A DNA stretch of 64,000 bases from WHSW01 sp963842795 (GTDB lineage: Bacteria > Actinomycetota > Thermoleophilia > Solirubrobacterales > 70-9): positions 248,001-312,000 of the forward strand of contig CAWJHV010000015.1 of assembly GCA_963842795.1 (NCBI GenBank). Reading direction: 5' to 3'. A program made the translations under genes and the position numbers. This document shows positions 18,519 through 25,958 of the stretch, in pieces (positions within the stretch are counted from its first letter, which is position 1; each line of letters opens with the position of its first letter). The notes beneath the pieces were generated by a model that was not told where the DNA came from, made no database searches, and worked only from the letters and a program-made list of their open reading frames with translations.

Positions 18519-18627
18519 ATCCGCGAGGTGGCCGTCACCGAGTTGCGGCGGCAGACGGCGGCTGTGCTCGAGAGGACGAACGGCGGCGAGATCGCGGTAA
18601 TCACCCAGGACGGCCGGCCGGTGGTGG
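18519..18627 (+). pseudogene. Remnant of a Phd/YefM-type antitoxin gene
   Basis: Reading from 18519 the translation is IREVAVTELRRQTAAVLERT followed by NGGEIAVITQDGRPV. This is the DNA-binding and dimerisation start of Phd/YefM antitoxins (typically 'ITxxGKPVAVL'). No start codon with a ribosome site is visible, and after GRPV the sequence loses similarity and runs, still open, across the opposite-strand DUF1385 gene. No toxin gene follows. It is therefore a truncated leftover of a toxin-antitoxin module. Confidence 0.55.
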
Positions 18628-18671
18628 AACGGCCATGGGATCCACGGCCCGTATGGCCGGCGCCGGCGCAG

Positions 18672-19685
18672 CTAGGCGACGATCTCGATTTCGCCCGCCT
18701 CGCGGGCGGCCTGCTCGGGGTTCTCGACCGCGAGCACGGCCTCGAGCGCTGCGATCGCGACCGCGAGCTGCTCGCGGTCGGGCTCGCGGGTCGTCAGGTA
18801 CTGCAGCATCAGGCCCGGCCACATCAGCGCCCTGACCCAGCGCTTGCGCCGGTTCCTGCCGGCCCACTTGATCACCTCGTAGGAGAGCCCGGCGATCAGC
18901 GGGATGCCGAGGATCCGCGAGAGCACGAGCCAGTACCACTCGGGCAACCCGATCGGGGCGAAGACGAAGATCGCGAGGACCATGACGATGAGCAGGAAGC
19001 TGGTCCCGCAGCGCGGGTGCAGGCGCGAGTAGAGCTCCGCCCGGGCCGGGATGAGCCGGTCGCCGGCCTCGAAGCAGGAGATCGTCTTGTGCTCGGCGCC
19101 GTGGTACTCGAACACGCGCCGCAGGTCCGGGAGGCGGCTGATCAGCGCGATGTAGCCGATGAAGATCGCCGTCCGCAGGATGCCCTCGACGAGCCAGAAC
19201 AGGAACGCCGACCCGAGCTGGTCCTTGATCAGGCTCGTGGCGCCGACGGGGACGACGAAGAAGAGCCCGATGGCGAGCGCCATCGAGAACACGATCGTCA
19301 GCCCCCACGTGAACCCGCCGATCGCCTGCGGCTCCTCGCCCTCTTCGTCGACCAGCTGGGCGTTGGCCGAGATCGCCAGCGCCCGGAAGCCGATCTTCAG
19401 CGACTCCGCGAGCGCAACCACGCCGCGGATCACCGGCAGCCGCAGGAGCCGGTGGCGCTTGGCCCACGAAACCAGGGGCTCGGAGGTGACCTCGATCTCG
19501 CCGAGCTCGCCCTCCGGGGCGTCCTCGGGGACGGGCGTGCGGACCGCCACCGCCCAGGTCGAGACGCCGCGCATCATCACGCCCTCGAGCACCGCCTGGC
19601 CGCCCACCGGGGCGTCCTTGGAGGCGACCGGCATGCCGTCGGGCATGCGGGTCACGTCGATGCTCGGGCCGCCGTCCGCGCTCAT
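18672..19685 (-). CDS. DUF1385 family membrane protein
   Basis: A 337-residue member of a conserved membrane family of unknown biochemical role that in many bacteria is encoded next to rpmE and prfA. Family landmarks: GGQAVLEGVMMRG near residue 28, the EYHGAEHKTISCFEAGD motif and HPRCGTSFLLIVMVL, with three to four membrane segments in the second half. The His/Glu/Cys-containing EYHGAEHK segment suggests metal binding, as inference only. It follows rpmE by 14 bp in the same operon. In relatives it would be followed directly by prfA; here the RTX gene and the insertion sequence intervene. Confidence 0.9.
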   Translation of the reverse strand: MSADGGPSIDVTRMPDGMPVASKDAPVGGQAVLEGVMMRGVSTWAVAVRTPVPEDAPEGELGEIEVTSEPLVSWAKRHRLLRLPVIRGVVALAESLKIGFRALAISANAQLVDEEGEEPQAIGGFTWGLTIVFSMALAIGLFFVVPVGATSLIKDQLGSAFLFWLVEGILRTAIFIGYIALISRLPDLRRVFEYHGAEHKTISCFEAGDRLIPARAELYSRLHPRCGTSFLLIVMVLAIFVFAPIGLPEWYWLVLSRILGIPLIAGLSYEVIKWAGRNRRKRWVRALMWPGLMLQYLTTREPDREQLAVAIAALEAVLAVENPEQAAREAGEIEIVA

Positions 19686-19699
19686 CGGCCGGGCGCGGT

Positions 19700-19909
19700 T
19701 CAGCCTTGCTTGCTGCGCGCGGCCCTGCGCTTGAACCGCTCGACCCGCCCGCCGGTGTCGACGAGCTTCTGCTTGCCGGTGTAGAACGGATGGCAGGCAG
19801 AGCAGATCTCCACGTGCATCTCAGGCTTGGTCGAGCGCGTGTAGAACTCGTTCCCGCACGAGCAGCGCACGTGCGAGAGCACGTAATCGGGGTGGATCCC
19901 GGTCTTCAT
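19700..19909 (-). CDS. rpmE: Ribosomal protein L31 (zinc-binding form)
   Basis: Large-subunit protein of 69 residues. The cysteines at positions 16, 18, 36 and 39 (HVRCSCGNEF and EICSACHPFYTG) mark the zinc-containing C+ form, as opposed to the zinc-free paralogue used under zinc starvation. First gene of rpmE-DUF1385. It lies just 10 bp from the 3' end of the TetR gene transcribed in the same direction, so partial read-through from that gene is possible. Confidence 0.97.
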   Translation of the reverse strand: MKTGIHPDYVLSHVRCSCGNEFYTRSTKPEMHVEICSACHPFYTGKQKLVDTGGRVERFKRRAARSKQG

Positions 19910-19919
19910 GGCATCAATT

Positions 19920-20516
19920 CTAGCGTCGCGGTCGCAGCCCCTCGACCAGCCCGGCGAGGGTCTCGCCGGCCTGCGCCCGGGCGGCGACGGGATCCTCGGC
20001 GCGGGCGACGAACATCGCCACCTCGTCGAGAGCGCCGAGCAGCGCGTGCGCCAAGGGCTGCAGCGGCTGGTCGCGGATCTCGCCCTGCTGCATGCCGACC
20101 GCGAGCAGCCCTTCGATCAGCCCGAGGCCGTAGCGGGCGCCGATCTCGCGCCACCGCTCCCAGCCGAGCACCGCGGGCGCGTCGAGCAGGACGATCTGCT
20201 GGACCTCCGGCTCGAGGCAGTGGTCGAGGAACATCTCGGCCCCGGCCTCGAGCGTCTCCAGGGCCCCCGCTCCCGGCGTGACCGAGTCGCCGAGCCGGGC
20301 GGCGATCTCTTCCTCCATCTGCTCGTAGACGGCCGCGAGCAGCTCCCGCTTGCCGTCGAAGTGGTGGTAGAGAGCGCCTCGCGTGACCCCGGCGGAGCGC
20401 ACGATCTCCTCGGTGCCGACGGCGGCGTAGCCACGCTCGGCGAACAGCCGCCGAGCCGCGTCGAGGAGGGCGGCCCGGGTCGTCTCCGACCGCTCCGCCT
20501 GGGTTCTACTTGACAT
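19920..20516 (-). CDS. TetR-family transcriptional regulator
   Basis: A 198-residue repressor-type protein. The N-terminal helix-turn-helix (LLDAARRLFAERGYAAVGTE then VRSAGVTRGALYHHFDGKRE) is canonical, and the C-terminal ligand domain resembles the TetR_C group with an LDAPAVLGWERWREI signature. Divergent from the SnoaL/hydrolase operon; two inverted-repeat sites lie in the 60-bp gap and overlap its own start, so it very likely represses both directions. Effector unknown, plausibly the substrate of the hydrolase. Confidence 0.93.
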   Translation of the reverse strand: MSSRTQAERSETTRAALLDAARRLFAERGYAAVGTEEIVRSAGVTRGALYHHFDGKRELLAAVYEQMEEEIAARLGDSVTPGAGALETLEAGAEMFLDHCLEPEVQQIVLLDAPAVLGWERWREIGARYGLGLIEGLLAVGMQQGEIRDQPLQPLAHALLGALDEVAMFVARAEDPVAARAQAGETLAGLVEGLRPRR

Positions 20517-20517
20517 T

Positions 20518-20553
20518 CATACAGCCTGTATGTTAAAACGTACTGGCTGTATG
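20518..20553. promoter_or_regulatory. Paired TetR operators
   Basis: Site 1, CATACAGCCTGTATG (20518-20532), is a perfect 7-bp inverted repeat around one base. Site 2, CGTACTGGCTGTATG (20539-20553), is the same with two mismatches in one arm. Start to start they are 21 bp apart, two helical turns, so two dimers could bind on one face. Both lie between the divergent starts of the TetR gene (20516) and the SnoaL-like gene (20577). Confidence 0.8.
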
Positions 20554-20576
20554 TTACCCCCGAGATCGGAGAGCGA

Positions 20577-21008
20577 ATGACCACCAGCGCAGCGCCCGCG
20601 GCGATCGAGACCCTGATCGACGAGTACGTCGCCGCCTGGGAGGCGCGCGACGCCGACCGGATCGCCGCCTACCACGCCGAGGACGGGGTCTTCCACCTCC
20701 ACTCCGCCGCCGAGCCGGTGCGCGGGCGCGATGCGATCCGCGAGACCTTCGCCGGGCTGCTCGCCGTCTTCCCGGATCTCACCTTCGTCGAGCAGGAGCT
20801 CCACTCCGGCGACTGGGGCTGGGTCGTGCGGTGGACGATGAGCGGCACGGCGGCGCAGCCATATCCGGCCGGGAGCAGGGTCGCCGAGCCCGGCTCGCGA
20901 TTCGAGATCGACGCGCTCGACGTGATCACGGTCGCCGACGGCGAGCTGACCGCCAAGCACACGTACCTCGACTGGCAGGCGGCGCTCGACCAGCTCGGCT
21001 TGTCATGA
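20577..21008 (+). CDS. SnoaL-like polyketide-cyclase-fold protein
   Basis: A 143-residue NTF2-fold protein of the SnoaL group: helix IDEYVAAWEARDADRIAAYH, then HAEDGVFHLHSAAEPVRGRD, typical of the SnoaL_2 and ester-cyclase-like families, with conserved Asp and Trp residues lining the pocket. The reaction is unknown; related proteins isomerise or hydrolyse small organic molecules. ATG at 20577 with GGAGAG upstream. Overlaps the next gene by 4 bp (ATGA). Confidence 0.8.
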   Translation: MTTSAAPAAIETLIDEYVAAWEARDADRIAAYHAEDGVFHLHSAAEPVRGRDAIRETFAGLLAVFPDLTFVEQELHSGDWGWVVRWTMSGTAAQPYPAGSRVAEPGSRFEIDALDVITVADGELTAKHTYLDWQAALDQLGLS

Positions 21009-21469
21009 CGACTGCCGTCGAGACCCGGACCGCGGCCGAGTGGGTCGAGGGGTTCGCCGACGGCTGGCGCGCGCCGACCGACGCCGACAGCTTCTGCGAC
21101 CACTTCGCGCCCTACCTCTCCGACCGGATCCGCCTCGTCCAGCCTCAGATGCACGAGGTGGTCGGGAAGGAGGCCTTCCGTGAGCAGTTCGCGCGGCCGC
21201 TCTTCGACCTGCTCGCGGAGATCCGCGGCACGGTGGGATCCTGGGCCTCGACGCCCGACGCCGACGGCGAGGTGGTCCTGATCGAGCTCACGATCCGCGC
21301 CAAGGTCGGCGGCCGGCCGGTCGCCCTCCACACCGTCGACAAGGTCACGTTGCGTGACGGCGTCGCGGTGGAGCGGATCGCGACCTTCGATCCGCTCGAA
21401 GTGCTCGGCGCTGTGGCCCTCAGCCCGACCGCGTGGCCGACCTTCGTCCGCGCGAGGTTGCGCCGATGA
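21005..21469 (+). CDS. SnoaL/NTF2-fold protein
   Basis: A 154-residue protein with a second, divergent SnoaL-like fold: EGFADGWRAPTDADSFCDHF followed by strands ELTIRAKVGGRPVALHTVDK and the terminal ERIATFDPLEV. Probably a partner or sequential enzyme to the preceding protein, since the three genes 20577-22317 overlap end to start and share the TetR-controlled promoter. ATG at 21005; a longer frame upstream is not used. Confidence 0.78.
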   Translation: MTTAVETRTAAEWVEGFADGWRAPTDADSFCDHFAPYLSDRIRLVQPQMHEVVGKEAFREQFARPLFDLLAEIRGTVGSWASTPDADGEVVLIELTIRAKVGGRPVALHTVDKVTLRDGVAVERIATFDPLEVLGAVALSPTAWPTFVRARLRR

Positions 21470-22317
21470 GAAGCGCGGTCACCCTCGACCAGGGCACCGT
21501 CGCGTACTCGGAGACGGGCCCGCAGGACGCCCCCGCGATCGTCTTCGTCCACGGGGCGTTCGTCGACGGGAGCCTGTGGCGCAAGGTCGTGCCCCTGCTC
21601 GGCGGCAGCTACCGATGTGTGGTGCCCGACCTCCCCCTCGGCTCGCACCGCACGCCGATGCAGCCCGACGCGGACCTCTCCCCTCCCGGCCTCGCGAAGC
21701 TGATCGCCGATTTCGTCGAGGCGGTCGGGCTCGAGGACGTCACGCTCGTCGCCAACGACACGGGCGGCGCGCTCTCCCAGCTCGTCGTCGTCAACCACCC
21801 GGACCGGGTCGGCCGCCTCGTGCTCACGCCCTGCGACGCCTACGAGAACTTCCTCCCGCCGGCTTTCCGCTACCTCCAGCTGCTCGCGCGCGTGCCCGGC
21901 GGCGTCGGCGCGGTCGCCCAGTCGATGCGGATCCCGGCCGTGCGCCGGACCCCGCTCGCGTTCGGCTGGCTGTCCAAGCGCCGGATCCCGGCCGACGTGC
22001 TCGCCAAGTGGACCGAGCCGATCACCCGCGACGCCGGTATCCGCCGCGACGCGAAGGCGGTCCTGCGCGGCATCTCGAACCGCTACACGCTCGAGGCCGC
22101 CACGCGGCTACGCGAGTTCGACGGCCCGACGATGCTCGCCTGGGCGACCGAGGACCGCTTCTTCAAGCCGAAGTTCGCCGAGCGGCTTGCCGCCGACATC
22201 CCCGGCTCACGCCTCGAGTGGATCGAGGACGCCCGCACCTTCGTCTCCGAGGACCAGCCCGAGCGGCTCGCCGAGCTGATCGGCGAGTTCGCGCCGGCGC
22301 CGGCTCAGGCGCCGTAG
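21466..22317 (+). CDS. Alpha/beta hydrolase with Asp nucleophile
   Basis: A 283-residue alpha/beta-hydrolase-fold protein. The oxyanion loop FVHGAFVDG and the nucleophile elbow VANDTGGALS are clear; the elbow carries Asp rather than Ser, as in haloalkane dehalogenases and epoxide hydrolases. The usual catalytic His motif (DAGHF..ED.P) appears as DARTFVSEDQPERL, so the His position is Thr. Either the chemistry is altered or another His serves. ATG at 21466 overlaps the previous stop by 4 bp. Its 3' end overlaps the next convergent gene by 13 bp. Confidence 0.88.
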   Translation: MRSAVTLDQGTVAYSETGPQDAPAIVFVHGAFVDGSLWRKVVPLLGGSYRCVVPDLPLGSHRTPMQPDADLSPPGLAKLIADFVEAVGLEDVTLVANDTGGALSQLVVVNHPDRVGRLVLTPCDAYENFLPPAFRYLQLLARVPGGVGAVAQSMRIPAVRRTPLAFGWLSKRRIPADVLAKWTEPITRDAGIRRDAKAVLRGISNRYTLEAATRLREFDGPTMLAWATEDRFFKPKFAERLAADIPGSRLEWIEDARTFVSEDQPERLAELIGEFAPAPAQAP

Positions 22318-22625
22318 AAGAACTTCAGCCGCTGGCCGCCGTTCTTCGGGCGCTTGCACTTGATCTTCAGGTCCTCGGGGCCGAGCTGCTTCTCGCGACA
22401 GGTCCAGTTGTGAAACGGCGGGTCGTAGGCGGCGCTGACATAGATGTCGGCCAGGTTGCGCGCCGCGCGGCAGGAGACGTTGTCGGCCTTCAGGTTCGTC
22501 CAGGGGGCGCCCATCGCGCTCTCCTGGTCGCCGCACGCACGCTCATAGCCGCCTCCCGCCGCGGCCGGGCCGGCCGGGATCGCGAGGAGTGCGGCGGCGG
22601 CGAGCGGCAGGAGGAGCTTCTTCAT
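22305..22625 (-). CDS. Small secreted cysteine-containing protein
   Basis: A 106-residue protein with a Lys-Lys start, a hydrophobic signal segment ending around AGPAAAG, and a mature part of about 80 residues containing four cysteines (ACGDQ, VSCRAAR, WTCREK, IKCKR), probably two disulphides. The pattern 'NLKADNVSCRAARNLA...' resembles small actinobacterial exported proteins of unknown function. No catalytic motif. ATG at 22625; convergent with the hydrolase operon. Confidence 0.75.
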   Translation of the reverse strand: MKKLLLPLAAAALLAIPAGPAAAGGGYERACGDQESAMGAPWTNLKADNVSCRAARNLADIYVSAAYDPPFHNWTCREKQLGPEDLKIKCKRPKNGGQRLKFFYGA

Positions 22626-22635
22626 CCGGGCCAGC

Positions 22636-23262
22636 CTATCCCGGTTCCGGGCCCGAGCCCGGCGCCGCCCGCAGCCCCCACGGCGGCGTCGCGAGCTCGA
22701 CCGTGCCGCCGGCGACGACCCGGAGCACGCCCGCCATGTGCTCGCCGATCCCGGCCTCGGGGATCTCGACCTCGGCCACGATCGTGCCCGCCTCGCGCGA
22801 GATCACGTTCGCCGGGCCGAGGGAGGCGAGCACGTCCTGCATCTGGTCGTTGGTCGCCAGCAGCAGCGCGGTGAAGGTCTCGACGCCCTCCTCCCGGGCG
22901 CGCTCGGCGAGCAGCTGGCAGAGCGCCGTCCCGAGCCCGCGCCCGTGCCACTCGTCGATCACGGTCACGGCCGCCTCGGCCTTGAGCGAGTCGTCGAGGC
23001 GGACGAAGCGGGCGACCCCCACCCCCTCGCCGGTGGCGTTGACGGCGATCAACGCCTCGTGGGCGTGGTGGTCGACCTCGGTCAGATAGCGCAGCTGCGC
23101 CTCGGAGAGCTCGGCGACCGAGGTCATGAAGCGCTGGTAGCGCGAGCGCTCGCTGAGCCGCTCGAACGCCGACCGGAGCGCCGCCTTGTCGTCCGGCTCG
23201 ATCGGGCGCACGACGACCTCGGAGTCGTCGCGCAGCCTGAGCCTGGTCGGGGGCGCGGTCAG
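22636..23262 (-). CDS. GNAT-family N-acetyltransferase
   Basis: A protein of about 208 residues with the GNAT fold: RLRDDSEVVVRPIEPDDKAA at the start and the acetyl-CoA loop EWHGRGLGTALCQLLAERAR in the middle. It follows the ETF-QO gene directly. No ATG, GTG or TTG is placed to include the conserved first strand; a CTG at 23260-23262 overlaps the ETF-QO stop (CTGA) and may be used by re-initiation. A GTG near 23207 would remove part of the fold. The frame remains open far upstream across the ETF-QO gene but that portion is not real. Substrate unknown. Confidence 0.72.
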   Translation of the reverse strand: MTAPPTRLRLRDDSEVVVRPIEPDDKAALRSAFERLSERSRYQRFMTSVAELSEAQLRYLTEVDHHAHEALIAVNATGEGVGVARFVRLDDSLKAEAAVTVIDEWHGRGLGTALCQLLAERAREEGVETFTALLLATNDQMQDVLASLGPANVISREAGTIVAEVEIPEAGIGEHMAGVLRVVAGGTVELATPPWGLRAAPGSGPEPG

Positions 23263-24959
23263 ACCTCTTGGTAGAGCGGCCCGTCGCCGCCCTCGGGCAT
23301 CGTCAGCCGCCCGCCTTTGGCGTTGATCGCCCCGCACTGGACGCAGTTCGAGGCGGTCACGTGCACGTCGACCTGGTCGGCGCCGCCGGCGAGCTGGTCC
23401 TCGGGGATCTCGTAGACCTGCGCCGGGCACAGGTTGACCCAGGTCTTCGCCAGCTCGCGCGGAACGTGGCTCTGGACCTTGACGTGGTTGGGGGCGTCGT
23501 CGCGGGTCGCGTTGCCGGAGAGGAAGACCGAGTCGAGCTTGTTGAAGGTGAGCTCGTTGTCGGGCTTCGGGTAGTGCTTCGACGCGCCACCGTCGGTCAT
23601 CGCGATCTCGGTGTCGGGCTCGTACTTCCACTTGCCGCCGGGGAAGAGACCCTTGGTGATCGTCATCGCGCTGGCCACCGCGCCGCCGAGGAAGAACCCG
23701 TGCGAGAACGGCTGGCGCATGTTGCGCGACTCGAACAGGTCGTTCTCGATCTGCGACTTGCGGACCCGCTCGTCGTAGGAGTCGAGATTGACCGAGTCGG
23801 CCTTCAGCGCCGCGAAGATCGCGTCGGCGGCGTACATGCCCGCGTACATCGCGTAGTGGATCCCCTTCAGGGTCGGGATGTTGACCATGTTCGCCCCGTC
23901 CCCGGCGATCGCCATCCCGGGGACGGAGAGGCTGCGGGGCATCGAGAAGTAGCCACCGGAGGGGATCGTCTTCGCCCCCCAGGCGACCCGCTTGCCCCCG
24001 GTGAGCATCTTCTTGATGAACGGGTGCGTCTTCATCTCCTGGAGCAGGTCGTGGCAGGAGAGGGTCGAGTCGGTGTAGTCGAGCCCGATCACCAGCCCGA
24101 TGCAGAGCTTGTCCTCGCCCATCGGGTAGATGAAGCTGCCGCCGAACTCGTTCCACTTGGCGCGCTTTCGCAGCGGCCAGCCCATCGTGTGGATCACCCG
24201 GTCGAGCGGCTTCTCCACCTCCCAGACCTCCTTCACGCCGATCTCCCAGCGGGTCGGGAGCGAGCCGTGGAGATCGAAGTACCCGAGCGCCGCCTGGGTC
24301 AGGTGTCCCAGGGTGCCCTCGGCGAGCACGGTCGTCCTCGCGACCACGTCGGAGCCGGGCTCGAAGTTGCCCAGCGGCTCGCCGTCCTTGCCCCGGCCCC
24401 GGTCGCCGGAGCGGATCCCGCGCACGATCCGGTCTGAGACCAGGAGCTTGTCGGCGACCGTCTCGGTGAGGATGTAGGCGCCCTTCTCCTCCGCCTGGTC
24501 GGCGAGGAAGCGGGAGAGCTTCGAGACCGAGATCACGTAGTTGCCGTGATTGCGGAAGTTCGGCGGCATCGGCTTCAGCGGCAGCGCCGCCTTCTTGGTC
24601 AGCAGGTAGACCGCGTCCTTGGTCACCTCCTGGTAGGCGAACGGCCAGTCGGAGGGATCGAGGTCGGGGAACAGCTCCCGCATCGCCTCCGGCTTCATGT
24701 TCGCGCCGCTGAGCGCGTGCGCGCCGCAGACCTTGCCCTTCTCGATCACGGCCACCGGCACCTCGCCGAGCTTCTCCATCAGCTCGGGCTCGTCGGCGAG
24801 CAGATCGAGGAGCCGGTTCGCGCACGCGAGCCCGGCCGGGCCGCCGCCGACGATCGCGACGCCGACCTCGATCCGCTCGTCCTCGGGATCGGTGGGCTCG
24901 GCGATCAGCTCCCGCTCGTCGAACGGGGGCGGGTACTCGCTTGGCTCTACGGCGGGCAT
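23259..24959 (-). CDS. Electron transfer flavoprotein:quinone oxidoreductase
   Basis: Passes electrons from reduced ETF to membrane quinone. FAD-binding VGVAIVGGGPAGLACANRLL is at about residue 33; other family segments are HALSGANMKP, GEDKLCIGLVIGLDY and GMAIAGDGANMVNIP. The C-terminal iron-sulphur region keeps LCPAQVYEI (Cys511) and NCVQC (Cys539, Cys542), but the residue where the fourth ligand is expected is Ile545, in CGAIN instead of CxxC. So only three of the four usual 4Fe-4S cysteines are seen. Length 566 is normal. Lies 18 bp after etfA in the same operon. Confidence 0.93.
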   Translation of the reverse strand: MPAVEPSEYPPPFDERELIAEPTDPEDERIEVGVAIVGGGPAGLACANRLLDLLADEPELMEKLGEVPVAVIEKGKVCGAHALSGANMKPEAMRELFPDLDPSDWPFAYQEVTKDAVYLLTKKAALPLKPMPPNFRNHGNYVISVSKLSRFLADQAEEKGAYILTETVADKLLVSDRIVRGIRSGDRGRGKDGEPLGNFEPGSDVVARTTVLAEGTLGHLTQAALGYFDLHGSLPTRWEIGVKEVWEVEKPLDRVIHTMGWPLRKRAKWNEFGGSFIYPMGEDKLCIGLVIGLDYTDSTLSCHDLLQEMKTHPFIKKMLTGGKRVAWGAKTIPSGGYFSMPRSLSVPGMAIAGDGANMVNIPTLKGIHYAMYAGMYAADAIFAALKADSVNLDSYDERVRKSQIENDLFESRNMRQPFSHGFFLGGAVASAMTITKGLFPGGKWKYEPDTEIAMTDGGASKHYPKPDNELTFNKLDSVFLSGNATRDDAPNHVKVQSHVPRELAKTWVNLCPAQVYEIPEDQLAGGADQVDVHVTASNCVQCGAINAKGGRLTMPEGGDGPLYQEV

Positions 24960-24977
24960 CTGCTCGCGCGGCGAGGG

Positions 24978-25958
24978 CTAGGAGCCCTTCTTCGCCTTCA
25001 CCGCCTCGGTCAGCTTGGGCATGATCTTGTGCAGGTCGCCGACCACGCCGAGGTCGGCGAACTCGAAGATCGGCGCGTTCGGGTCCTTGTTGATCGCGAG
25101 GATGTTCTCCGAGCTCTGCATCCCGACCTTGTGCTGGATCGCGCCCGAGATCCCCGCCGCGAGGTAGAGCTTCGGGGCGACCGTCTTGCCCGTCTGGCCG
25201 ATCTGCGCCGCGTAGGGGTACCAGCCGGCGTCGACCACCGCGCGTGTCGCGGCGACGGCGCCGCCGAGCGCGTCGGCGAGGTCCTCGGCGAGCTTGAAGT
25301 TGTCCTTCTCGCCCAGCCCGCGGCCGCCGCCGACGAGGATGTCGGCGTCCTCGATGTTGACGTCGGCGCCGCGCTGCTCGCCGCGCTGGCGCATGCGCGC
25401 CTTGGTCGACCACTCCGAGAGCTCGACTTCGACGTCGACGACCTCGGCGGGGCCGCCGGAGCCGTCGTTCTCCGAGAACGCGTTCAGGCGGCTGATGATG
25501 ATCCCCGGCTCGCCGACGTAGCCGACGTCGACGATCGCCGAGTCCTGGAGCACCGGACGCTCGGCGACGAGCTTGCCGTCGGCGACCTTGACCGCGGTCA
25601 CCTCCATCGTCACCCCGGCGTTCAGGCGCGCGGTGAGCCCGGCGCCGATCTCGAAGCCGAGCAGGCCGCCACCGAAGAGGGCGTAGGAAAAGCCCTCGTC
25701 GCCGATCACCTTCGCCATCACGTCGACGATCGGCTGAGCGAGCCCCTCCGGCGCCGACTTGGCGCGGAAGACGCGCTTCGCGCCATGGGCGCCGAGGCCG
25801 GCGGCCGCATCGTCGGAGACCTCGCCGACGACCACCGCGGCCGCCTCGGTCCCGAGCTCGCCGGCCAGCTTCGCGGCCTCGGAGATCGCCCCGAGCGAGT
25901 TCTTGTTGAAGTTGCCCTCGTCGTCGTGAAGGGCGTAAACGAGAATCCCACCTGCCAT
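24978..25958 (-). CDS. etfA: Electron transfer flavoprotein subunit alpha
   Basis: FAD-carrying subunit of ETF, collecting electrons from acyl-CoA dehydrogenases. The C-terminal FAD domain is clear: VGGGRGLGEKDNFKLAEDLA, GQTGKTVAPKLYLAAGISGA then IQHKVGMQSSENILAINKDP. 326 residues. ATG at 25956-25958 overlaps the etfB stop by one base (TGATG). The same frame is open upstream, but that is etfB antisense-frame noise. Confidence 0.96.
   Translation of the reverse strand: MAGGILVYALHDDEGNFNKNSLGAISEAAKLAGELGTEAAAVVVGEVSDDAAAGLGAHGAKRVFRAKSAPEGLAQPIVDVMAKVIGDEGFSYALFGGGLLGFEIGAGLTARLNAGVTMEVTAVKVADGKLVAERPVLQDSAIVDVGYVGEPGIIISRLNAFSENDGSGGPAEVVDVEVELSEWSTKARMRQRGEQRGADVNIEDADILVGGGRGLGEKDNFKLAEDLADALGGAVAATRAVVDAGWYPYAAQIGQTGKTVAPKLYLAAGISGAIQHKVGMQSSENILAINKDPNAPIFEFADLGVVGDLHKIMPKLTEAVKAKKGS

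Noticed and set aside
23263..25413. Upstream extension of the GNAT frame across ETF-QO and etfA
   Set aside because: Arg/Gly/Asp-rich shadow of the genuine ETF genes; no GNAT or other homology there.
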